Shown piece by piece: positions 19,784-31,000 of a stretch of 42,117 nucleotides of DNA. The stretch is from Saccoglossus kowalevskii (taxonomy: Eukaryota; Hemichordata; Enteropneusta; Harrimaniidae), in contig NW_003150791.1 in assembly GCF_000003605.2 (NCBI RefSeq), positions 1-42,117 on the forward strand, given 5' to 3'. A model generated the notes under the pieces. That model searched no databases. It worked only from the letters and a program-made list of their open reading frames with translations, and was not told the origin of the DNA. Within the stretch, counting starts at the first letter, position 1, and each line of letters opens with the position of its first letter. Both the position numbers and the translations under genes were made by a program.

Positions 19784-20144
19784 GGTGATTTTCCGTACAA
19801 TTGCGAGATCTCGCGAGATGCATGAAAGACGCGCGTCGAACGTCTGCCGCAAAAATCGAAGGATTTGATTTTGAACGAGAATTTCTTTATTTCGTAGCTT
19901 ACATTGACCGGCCGATCTTCGACAGAGGAATATTGCTTCCGAATACCCTTACTTAATCGAAATTGCCTATCATGAAATGTGGACAGCACATTATTAAGCA
20001 TGGAAATGTCCCCGAAATACTTTCGCGTTTGTCAAATCCCACGCGATGTTTGACGCGACTACGACGCTATGACCTTTGTTTGTCCTGTTTTTACGTTCGA
20101 TTTCACGCATAACGCGTGATTCTCGCAGTGTACGGAAAATGGTC
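19784..20144 (+). mobile_element. TA-flanked MITE (361 bp), copy 1, CpG-rich
   Basis: TA dinucleotides at 19782-19783 and 20145-20146 flank a block with imperfect terminal inverted repeats: GGTGATTTTCCGTACA at the left and TGTACGGAAAATGGTC at the right. A homologous copy lies inverted at 21809-22167. TA duplication and short inverted ends fit a Tc1/mariner-type non-autonomous element. This copy is rich in CpG and holds TCTCGCGAGA at 19809-19818. An open frame crossing it on the minus strand is not treated as a gene. Confidence 0.8.
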
Positions 20145-20146
20145 TA

Positions 20147-21806
20147 TTGAGAAATGCAGGTAAACAACAGCTGCTTCCAACTTATCTTAATGTTAAAAAC
20201 CATGAATCAAAACATTGGATTAATTAGACCAGTCACTAATAAATTATCAAATATATTACATTGGTAGTTTACAACTCAATGACCAACAGTACAGTCCCAG
20301 AGTAACTTAACATGGCTTAGCTTGTTTTCAATCCACCATATATCAACATTGGAGTAATTGGTTTCATAATAATCACATTGGTAAATAAGTAAACAAGTGA
20401 CCAGTTGAAATAGTTCACCTGTCTTTGTGGAGTGCCTTCCTCAAAACAAATTTGATAATGCTCTGCACAATGAAATATTAACAATTTGATCCCACAATGT
20501 CCTTGCCATAGCACAACCATTGTAGTTGGTTGTTGCAATGTCAAATACAATTGTTATCAAATCTCATAGAGATCAACCCATGGACCCTACAAATTCAAGT
20601 ATCAAAGCAATTGAGCTGGTAAGTCAAAAACAACATTTTTTAACCCCACACGAAACAAATATTTACTAAATATAGAGAATCGAAGATATTGCCACAAAAT
20701 GAACAAATCTGTCCACTTAAAGTACCTATATACAGAGTATCAAAATAAGTCAAAAATAGCTCCAATCCTTCATTGTCGAGAACCATCAAGAGTTAGGTTA
20801 AGGTCAGACTGTATTACTAGTTCAGTAAATGTCACATTTAACATAGTTAATAGCCACTACTCATATCTACCAGGTCAATAAATGTTGTAGAAATGTACTA
20901 AAATTGGCCAGCACAGATAGGTATACTAGGAGATTCCCCTTCTGAAAACAGTTTGCCTTTTCCCCCCAGGGTTGAATCTAATGCCTGCTGATGGGTGCTT
21001 CTTTGAGAGAAAGGGTGGGTAAGTAAGTAATTACCAGCAATTGATAAACACTGAAACTTCTACTTCTATGTTGTTCCTAGCTAATTACTATCACTGATTT
21101 GTAGCAGCATTATTTCATTAGATAATGTCTAAATGAGGTAAATATGAGTAGAAGTCTCACTCATGAAGCATCCAAATAAGAAGTTACCATATGAGCCACT
21201 TCAGTGTTAAAGCTTGGACTGACAGACTTCATCAGAAACAGGTAGCCTGGTAGATTGCATACAGTAGCACAACACAACTGTAGAATCAAATCACTCATGG
21301 AAAGATACCATGCACAAAATCTGGCAGATATATTTGTCCAAGTAAACAAATATTTCTCTGGTTAATTGTTAATTGTTAAAGTGTGCAATAAGTGAAACTG
21401 GACTGGTGGCTTGTCATCAACAGAATCTAACACATAAATCCATCACACTTACATGATTTTAAGCTGGAGACTGGCAGCAAATTTTAGTATGTACATTGGT
21501 ATTAGAAGGTTTGTTAGAATTAATCCAAGTGCCTCCCTCCAGGACAGCAGCTATAATGACTATGCGGAAAGTCATTCCATTGTACCCCTTACCCCTTACC
21601 CTAACTCAAACCCTCCAGCTTCCAAACTGTATATGTCCCTCCAGATAATTATAGATGTCCTAAGGACTGGATATACAATTTTTTGGGGCACAATAAAGAG
21701 TATGGGGAGAGATTGAGTAAGGATTAGAGGTAGCGTACAATGGAAAATCTTTCTTGATGAGGCAGGCTGAAAATGGTACATCTCGACTGACTTGTATTCA
21801 CAGCAT
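20147..21806. other. Intergenic DNA between the two MITE copies
   Basis: Only short open frames are present and none matches a family I recognise. No RNA gene was seen. The stretch may be old repeat sequence, but I cannot name it. Confidence 0.45.
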
Positions 21807-21808
21807 TA

Positions 21809-22167
21809 GACCATTTTCCATTCACTGTGAAATCCCACGTTATGCATTAAATCCAACTTGAAACGAGACAAACAAAGGTTATAGTGGTTAAGTGCCGACA
21901 AACATGACGTGGGATTCGACAAACACGCAAGTATTTTGGGGGATATTTCCATGCTCAATAATGTGCTGTCAACATTTGATGATGGTAAATTTTGATAAAT
22001 AAGGGTGTTCAAACGCAATATTCCCCTGTCAATGATCGGCCTTTTGCTGTAAGCTACGAAATAAAGAAATTAGAGTTCAAAATCAAATCGTTTGATTTTT
22101 GCAGCAGACGTTCGACACGCATCTTTCAGGCAACTCACAAGATCTCACAGTAGAACAGAAAATCAAT
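21809..22167 (-). mobile_element. TA-flanked MITE (359 bp), copy 2, inverted
   Basis: TA at 21807-21808 and 22168-22169 flank the copy. Its reverse complement aligns along its whole length with 19784-20144, including the central segment AATTTCTTTATTTCGTAGCT. The terminal repeats are worn. Many CpG sites of copy 1 are TG or CA here, which fits decay of methylated CpG. Confidence 0.8.
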
Positions 22168-22319
22168 TATTGAAGGCATAAAAAAGGAACAAGCTTGGCT
22201 AATTTATACCGATCAATATGCAGAGAGTGGCTTGCCATGTGAAATAGTAGACACAGCATCATTTTTAGCCTCTGGGAATTCTTTGGGTAGTGCAGCACTT
22301 CACATTGAGCTTGAGTTGA

Positions 22320-23150
22320 AGTGCAACATGTTCATTGAATGCTCATTTCACTACATTTACGAAGGATACTAAACAGATATGCACTAAATTCAGCCTTTCA
22401 TCAGACATGCTGGTGAAGTTTGTTGATTTGCATATTAACTTAAATCAATGTACAGCAAAGCAAGTTGTTAAGGGTATTGTTTCACAAAGTTTTATTCCCC
22501 CACGCTCAGAGAAGGTCATTTCGGAATTGCTAGGAGAGAGAATACATGGCTGGGAAACTATCTACAAATTACCATTCAAAATAACAATAGATACTAAATT
22601 GTGGGAATTTCAATAGAAAATGAACCACAGCTTAATAATTACAAATGTAAAACTAAATAAAATTTTGCCCCAGATTTGCCAATCTAAAATGTGTACATTT
22701 TGTAACGGGGATGTGGAAACAATTATGCACCTTATGATAAGGTGTCCTCTTGTTCAGTTGTTTTGGAAGGCATTTTCTGAGCGATGGGGAAAACATATTG
22801 GGTTGAGAAATACTTTATCTGATGAAACAATTCTGCTGGGAGACCCACATGAGTCATTGTTGCTTAATTTTTTGTTATTGGTAACTAAGCGTTTTATTTA
22901 TATCTGCAAATGTAAAGGAAAAATTCCACATTTCAAACATCTTAAACCATTTGTTCAAAATATTCAGAACACTGAATATGTTATTGCCAACAAAAAAGGG
23001 AAATTAAATGCACATATTAAGAAATGGGGTAAATTTCTGACTGTATTGGCCATGTAAAGGTATTTCATATGAGATTTATGTGAAACTGAAATGTATCTTT
23101 TAAGAGACTTGAATGACTCAATAAAAAAATATCTTAAATATAAAAAAACA
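22320..23150 (+). pseudogene. 5'-truncated LINE, C-terminus of reverse transcriptase ORF with in-frame stop
   Basis: A frame open from 22320 encodes the region after the reverse transcriptase core: ERIHGWETIYKLPFKITIDT, then FQ, then a TAG at 22614-22616. The same frame continues to a stop at 23055-23057. After the stop comes a zinc knuckle CTFCNGDVETIMHLMIRC (C-x2-C-x8-H-x4-C) followed by CPLVQLFW, the signature of the zf-RVT domain at the end of many LINE ORF2 proteins. The palm domain and the endonuclease are missing. An A-rich tail with AATAAAAAAA-like sequence lies near 23118-23150. The single premature stop and the 5' truncation mark a dead copy. The LINE clade cannot be assigned. Confidence 0.8.
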
Positions 23151-23340
23151 ACACAGTTAGAATTTGAATAATACTATCACTTACACATACAAACATTTTA
23201 TTCCTGGTAATTATACATTCAAGTTTTAAAATCAAAGTTAAACTCTGCAAAGCCCTGTGTAAATATGAAATTATTGTTGTTTTATAAAAACATATCTAGG
23301 AAATGAAACAGTCAGTGAAAAAGCAATGACATTAGAGGCT

Positions 23341-23745
23341 CATCAACCAGCGGATGTTCAGCACCAATATATATCAAATTTGATCAAAATCTGTTCTGAA
23401 AATATTAAGATTTGGCTTACACAGACTGAAATGAGATATGCAAATTAACTACTTAATATGCATAGACATAGGCATAAAACTAATGTGCATTATCATGAGG
23501 TGCCTATGTACCAAATTTGATCAAAATCTGTTCTGAAGATTTTGCTTACACTTATTGAAATGATATGCAAATTAGCTGCTTAATATGCACAGAAATGAAC
23601 TCCCCCTCCAAAATTTATCATATCTACACATTACTCAAAGGTACCTTAGTACCAAATTTGATAAAAATCCACTCAGATTTTGCTTACATAGACAGACACA
23701 AACACACACCAAACTCATTACCTCCCTTGTGTGCTTATCAGAGAT
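23341..23745. repeat. Degenerate ~140-bp tandem repeat, three units
   Basis: The motif CAAATTTGATCAAAATCTG (or a close variant) recurs at 23375, 23512 and 23653, each followed by a TTTGCTTACA block and then ATATGCAAATTA. The periods are about 137 and 141 bp. The block ends in GACAGACACAAACACACACC. It is probably part of an interspersed element. Confidence 0.6.
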
Positions 23746-24619
23746 AACAAGCAAACACAAATTTTTAGTTATTGAGCTTATGAGAGACGACGACAAGGAC
23801 AGAACTATACATTTTTCAATTAAATTACAGACAAGAAAGATACAGAACATCATTTTTCTAACAATTTTAAAGTTAAAAGAATTGCACATGCGCAGATACT
23901 GGGCTCACACGTGTGGTCGATTGTTGGGCATTCAAGCGAATAAATAGGGCAGAAAAAATTAACACAATTTTTGAAACAAAAGTTTCATGTAATTATTAAT
24001 TAGGACATATGTCATCAACTGCATGAAATATATTGGAGAAAAATTGCACAAACTTTTGAAACAATCTTTTCACTAAAAACTGACTAGCATTTAAATTTTT
24101 CATGTCATGTACTCATTTCTTTCTCCACATTTACTCAAATGACATTTTGCGATATGATGAGACTTTTTTATGATAGAAACCAATGGTGAATGGATTATTA
24201 AACACGCCATTCAATATTCCTCTTGCAAATAAACAGATATGAAAGTAGATTACTTTGATTTTCATTTTTATGTCACACATTCTAACAAAACAGTGACTAG
24301 AACTCTTGGCATTACATACGTATCCTCATATATCCTCGCTCCTTAGAGTATATAAATACTGTACAAGCAGTGGTCACGATGTGAGTGTATATTACATCCT
24401 TTACAACAATGCAATACATGTACAATACCGATAATACAAAACCTGAACAAAAGCACAGTGAATTTCATAAAGACATGAACGTTTTTTTATAATGAAAATT
24501 TTAAAAATATTATTTATAAAACCCTTATGCCTCATCCAAATCCAAAGTAGATGCTTTCATTGACTAGTGAAACCATTTGGTAACACCATTACGCACGAGT
24601 CTTTGTGGGTTATTTCAAT
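23746..24619. other. Intergenic DNA downstream of the PLEKHM1-like gene
   Basis: No coding block was recognised. A ~40-bp segment at 24452-24493 resembles 40283-40325 (shared AGTGAAYTTCATWAAGRCAT and a T run), suggesting a small dispersed repeat. Confidence 0.45.
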
Positions 24620-24625
24620 TTTATT
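24620..24625 (-). promoter_or_regulatory. Candidate polyadenylation signal of the PLEKHM1-like gene
   Basis: AATAAA on the minus strand, 265 nt downstream of the TGA at 24890-24892. It is the first canonical hexamer I found after the stop. AT-rich DNA gives chance matches, so this is tentative. Confidence 0.4.
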
Positions 24626-24889
24626 GGTTGATTAATAAAGCTGTGTGATTGTTCAAGTAGTTTTCAAATGCTATTTGAAATTTATAAAATATGTTTTAAA
24701 TATATTTGAATATTTAAATAAAAATGGATCTATTCATCACAATTGATCAAAACTGAGCACTGAAAACTACAAAAGACAACTTATCCTGAACTATGCACTT
24801 TAAGTTTGTGAGCATTGGCATAAAGACAGTAGTAATTATTCAGGCAGTGATAGTGAGCAATGTTGGTCCAACACGTGATGAAAGGACAC

Positions 24890-25030
24890 TCAACTCCATG
24901 GCGATGCAAAATCAACTTGTGTAGTTTGTCGGTTGCCAGAGACATGGCGTAGCCTTCGTCTGTCACACTTTGGACAGGATACCAATTCTGTTTTACAGGT
25001 CTTGTGGAAAACCGTTTTACATCTATCACA
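24890..25030 (-). CDS. PLEKHM1: Exon k: terminal exon, end of RH domain
   Basis: 141 nt, acceptor GTTTTTTAG, stop TGA at 24890-24892. It encodes CDRCKTVFHKTC, then SCPKCDRR and a tail ending FASPWS. The longest open frame here is in a different frame and is a shadow; splicing from exon j selects the correct one. Confidence 0.9.
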   Translation of the reverse strand, partial: CDRCKTVFHKTCKTELVSCPKCDRRRLRHVSGNRQTTQVDFASPWS

Positions 25031-28000
25031 CTAAAAAACAATAGATTTATTCTTGTCATTTTTATTTCACCACCTTACACTGTTACAACAATTTTTTTTT
25101 TTTTACTTTTGAGTAAGCATACTTTATATTTACACCAGTGGGGTTGTACAACAGCGTCCTCAAGCAGGAAGTAAGTGAAATATGTGAAACACAAGAATCA
25201 ATACTTACCCTGACAGTGAGCTCTAAGTCGAAAGGATAGATAATTTTAGGACTATCACAGATTTCACATATGAATCCTTTCTGACTGCATAGGGAACAGT
25301 TTTTAACATGTTTAGCAGCAAAATTGATGATTTTCTTGAGATGCGGTAGTAACTGACCACTTTGTACTTGTATAAGATCCTATAATTAAATCAATACAGT
25401 TGATGACTGTAAAACACTTTATTTTCGCTTGGAATTAATTTTCAGTATTTTCGCTGAAGGGAAGATTCAGTGAAAATAAAATCCAGCGAATACACTACTT
25501 TTCCTATATTTTACATTCAACTTGTTAAAAATCAGTGAAAATAGATTCCATACAAAAGACTCAAAAAGTTTTTTTCAGAGAATATTAATTCCAGCTAAAA
25601 TAAAGTATTTTACAGTATATTGATATTCTGCATATCTGAGTTTGCATAGTAAAACTACAAAAGCTTTTCTGAAAGTTCGTCGCTGTGAATTTTTTTCTCT
25701 AAAAAATATTTTGCCTAAATAAATGTGGTGCTAATAAAAGTAGGTTACCCCAACAAAGACATAATGATATGCATACCTGAGAGCTTGGTAAAACTTACTA
25801 CAACACTGTAGTATACGGTAATTTCATCCTTTGTAGGCCACAATATTTCCTGACAAAATTTTGCTGCAAAATTGTGTCCATTTTTTATGTATTTTCATAA
25901 ATTGTGTATCAACTGTATCAATTTCGCACTAACTACAGATATTTATCTTTTGAAAAAATGTGGGGGAAAAAATATGTGGCTTCATTTTGTGATAAAAAAT
26001 GATACCAGGAAATATTCAACACTACAATGCAACAAATAATGATCACACCAAATAGATATAATCCCTGAATTTCGTGCATGAATGAGACACTGGTTGGTGA
26101 CCTGGATTGAGAACATTTGAGTGACCATACAGGTGAACTGTCCCCGACATCTAGACATGTTTATGAATATAATATCAATTTCCTGTGGTAAAACTTACTG
26201 TAACTGAATAGAGATGGACATTATCTAACATGTACTCCTTAGGCCATACCCGTCGCCGTAATTCCTCAGCCACAGACTGTTTACATGTAAATAAATATGC
26301 TTTCAGATAAGTCAGTTGTGATCGAACTTGCTGCAAAAAAGCAAAAAAAAAACAAAACACCATTTCACATGAAAGACACAGTCTGAATTACTAAAAAAAT
26401 ACAACAGAATTATAGTTTATTTGAAAAGACCATTGATGGATTACAGTGCCACATGATATTTCTGTCAGAGTACTTCATCAAATCTGCCATCTTGTTTATT
26501 ATAGCAAATTGTGTTGTAATGCCAACCCAGTACACCTAACTTTCAAGGTACCATATTTGATCTATTAAAAGCACATATGCTTAATATGTAAATGTGATAT
26601 AAATAAGTATATGGTCAAAATCAAACGTATTTCAATGAACTAGCATACAAATAATGCAATTTTTTTTGGTTTATGTGTATTACTATTGGAGATACACTTC
26701 TAATAAGGCAAATACAATATATATTTGAAATGAAATAAATCCAGTAATAATGTAGATATTGTAATGCATAATACTTTACCTTAACATCATTAAGATCATT
26801 AATAAAATTGTAGATAGCATAATTGCATTGTTTAATATTAATCAATGGTTCATCTTCAATTTGATGTAGAAATAACTTGGTTAACTTGGCCACTATGAAA
26901 TATATAGAGACTTGGTGTTATGAGATCATAAATTACATCAATGAAGACATAATAATATGCATTTACTGAAGCGTTGACATCATAAATTACATCAATGAAA
27001 ACATAATAACATGCATTTACTGAAGTGTTGACATCATAAATTACATCAATAAAGACATAATGATATACATTCACTGAAGTGTTGACATCATAAATTACAT
27101 CAATGAAGACATAATAATATACATTTACTGAAGTGTTGACATCATAAATTACATCAATGAAAACAATGATATGCATTCACTGAAGTGTTGACATCATAAA
27201 TTACATCAATGAAGACATAATAATATGCATTTACTGAAGTGTTGGCATCATAAANNNNNNNNNNNNNNNNNNNNNNNNNNNNNNNNNNNNNNNNNNNNNN
27301 NNNNATTCACTGAAGTGTTATGAATAAATTACATCAATGAAGACATGATACGTATTCACTGAAGTGTTGTGAATAAATTACATCAATGAAAACATAATGA
27401 TATGCATTCAATGAAGTGTTATGACAAATTACATCAACGAAGACGTAATGATATACATTCACTGAAGTGTTATGACATCATAAATTACATCAATGAAGAC
27501 ATATAATGATATACATTCACTGAAGTGTTGAAATCATAAATTACATCAATGAAGACATGATACGTATTCACTGAAGTTTTATGACAGCATAAATTACACC
27601 AATGAAAACATAATTATATAGATTCACTGAAGTGTTATGAATAAATTACATCAATGAAGACATGATACATATTCACTGAAGTGTTATGACATCATAAATT
27701 ACATCAATGAAAACATAATGATATACATTCACTGAAGTGTTATGACATCATAAATTACATCAATGAAGACATGATACGTATTCACTGAAGTATTATGACA
27801 TCATAAATTACATCAATGAAAACATGATATGTATTCAATGAAGTGTTATGACATAAATTACATCAACAATGACTTGATATGCATACACTGACTTCAGAAT
27901 TGTTATGACATCATAAATTACATCAATGAAGACATAATGATATGCATTCAATGAAGTGTTATGACATAAATTACATCAACGAAGACATGATATACATTCA

Positions 28001-31000
28001 CTGACTTCAGAAGTGTTATGAAATAAATTACATCCATAAAGACATAATGATATGCATTCACTGACTTCAGAAGTGTTATGACATCATAAATTACATCAAA
28101 GAAGACATAATGATATACATTCACTGAAGTGTTATGACATCATAAATTACATCAATGAAGACAATGATATGCATTCACTGACTTCAGAAGTGTTATGAAA
28201 TAAATTACATCAATGAAGACATGATACATATTTACTGAAGTGTTATGACATCATAAATTACATCAATGAAGACATAATGATATACATTCACTGAAGTGTT
28301 ATGACATGATAAATTACATCCATGAAGACATAATGATATGCATTCACTGACTTCAGACGTGTTATGACATCATAAATTACATCAATGAAGACATAATGAT
28401 ATACATTCACTGAAGTGTTATGACATCATAAATTACATCAATGAAGACAATGATATGCATTCACTGACTTCAGAAGTGTTATGAAATAAATTACATCAAT
28501 GAAGACATGATACATATTTACTGAAGTGTTATGACATCATAAATTACATCAATGAAGACATAATGATATACATTCACTGAAGTGTTATGACATCATAAAT
28601 TACATCAATGAAGACATATAATGATATACATTCACTGAAGTGTTGACATCATAAATTACATCAATGGCACATGACACGTATTCACTGAAGTGTTATGACA
28701 GCATAAATTACATCAATGAAAACATAATTATATAGATTCACTGAAGTGTTATGAATAAATTACATCAATGAAGACATGATACATATTCACTGAAGTGTTA
28801 TGACATCATAAATTACATCAATGAAAACATAATTATATGCATTCAATGAAGTGTTATGACATAAATTACATCAACAAAGACGTAATGATATACATTCACT
28901 GAAGTGTTATTACATCAATGAAGACATGATACGTATTCACTGAAGTATTATGACATCATAAATTACATCAATGAAAACATGATATGCATTCAATGAAGTG
29001 TTATGACATAAATTACATCAACGATGACTTGATATGCACACACTGACTTCAGAATTGTTATGACATAAATTACATCAATGAAGACATAATGATATGCATT
29101 CAATGAAGTGTTATGACATAAATTACATCAACGAAGACATGATATACATTCACTGACTTCAGAAGTGTTATGAAATAAATTACATCAATGAAGACATAAT
29201 GATATACATTCACTGAAGTGTTATGACATGATAAATTACATCCATGAAGACATAATGATATGCATTCACTGACTTCAGACGTGTTATGACATCATAAATT
29301 ACATCAATGAAGACATAATGATATACATTCACTGAAGTGTTATGACATCATAAATTACATCAATGAAGACAATGATATGCATTCACTGACTTCAGAAGTG
29401 TTATGAAATAAATTACATCAATGAAGACATGATACATATTTACTGAAGTGTTATGACATCATAAATTACATCAATGAAGACATGATATGCATTCACTGAC
29501 CTCAGAATTGTTATGACATAAATTACATCAATGAAGACATAATGATACAGTATGCATTCAATGAAGTGTTATGACATAAATTACATCAACGAAGACATGA
29601 TATACATTCACTGACTTCAGAAGTGTTATGAAATAAATTACATCAATGAAGACATAATGATATACATTCACTGACTTCAGAAGTGTTATGACATGATAAA
29701 TTACATCAATGAAGACATAATGATATACATTCACTGAAGTGTTATGACATGATAAATTACATCAATGAAGACAATGATATGCATTCACTGACTTCAGAAG
29801 TGTTATGAAATAAATTACATCAATGAAGACATGATACATATTTACTGAAGTGTTATGACATCATAAATTACATCAATGAAGACATAATGATATACATTCA
29901 CTGAAGTGTTATGACATCATAAATTACATCAATGAAGACATAATGATATGCATTCACTGACTTCAGAAGTGTTATGACATAAATTACATCAATGAAGACG
30001 TAATGATATACATTCACTGAAGTGTTATGACATAAATTTCACCAATGAAGAAATGATATGCATTCACTGACTTCAGAAGTGTTATGAAATAAATTACATC
30101 AATGATATACATTCACTGAAGTGTTATGACATGATAAATTACATCCATGAAGACATAATGATATGCATTCACTGACTTCAGAAGTGTTGACATCATAAAT
30201 TACATCAATGAAGACATAATGATATGCATTCACTGACTTCAGAAGTTTTATGAAATAAATTACATCAATGAAGACATGATACATATTCACTGAAGTGTTA
30301 TGACATCATAAATTACATCAATGAAGACATAATGATATACATTAACTGAAGTGTTATGACATCATAAATTACATCAATGAAGACATAATGATATGCATTC
30401 ACTGACTTCAGAAGTGTTATGAAATAAATTACATCAATGAAGACATGATACATATTCACTGAAGTGTTATGACATCATAAATTACATCAATGAAGACATA
30501 ATGATATTCATTCAATGAATTGTTATGACATAAATTACATCAACGAAGACATGATATGCATTCACTGACTTCAGAAGTGTTATGAAATAAATTACATCAA
30601 TGAAGACAAGCCATGCATGGCACAGTCCCCGTTAGTTATCAAATTTTAGATATATAGTTTTGTTTATAGTAATATAGCTGGAATATAACCATGTCAGGAA
30701 TATGATTTTTTAACATTAAAATGATTGACATTTGTATCTGATCGTCAAACAAGTACTTGTCCATATTGAGAGATATTGCTCTGGAACAGCATTCATAATC
30801 AGCCATTTTGAATACATGTATATATATAACATGATGTATAACAAATATATAACATTTGAATATAATCAGTCAAAGCATTTAAGAGATATGGCTCTAGAAG
30901 CCCAATCATTAAAACAAAATGGCCGCCAGTCAGCCATTTTGAATCCAATCTGAAAAATAAAATGACGTGCACCAGGAACCCGTTATGTCTAATGTATGTA

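Noticed and set aside
19687-20001. 104-codon minus-strand frame
   Set aside because: Most of it lies in a MITE, the second copy of the MITE does not keep the frame, and no family is recognised.
22171-22372. 67-codon open stretch just before the LINE fragment
   Set aside because: It has no recognisable family pattern or splice context and overlaps the start of the LINE frame. I could not support it as an exon.
24781-25059. 92-codon minus-strand frame over the last PLEKHM1-like exon
   Set aside because: It is in the wrong frame. Splicing from the previous exon selects another frame with CDRCKTVFHKTC and an earlier stop.
26856-27176. Minus-strand repeat protein with an FIDVIYDVNTSVN unit
   Set aside because: It is satellite DNA whose first units happen to be 54-57 bp long. 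The frame breaks where unit length changes, and the array lies in an intron.
30099-30290. Second satellite-derived open frame
   Set aside because: Same cause: chance open frame within the minisatellite.
26916-30608. CRISPR-like regular repeats
   Set aside because: Units are contiguous with no unique spacers, and the context is an intron in an animal genome.
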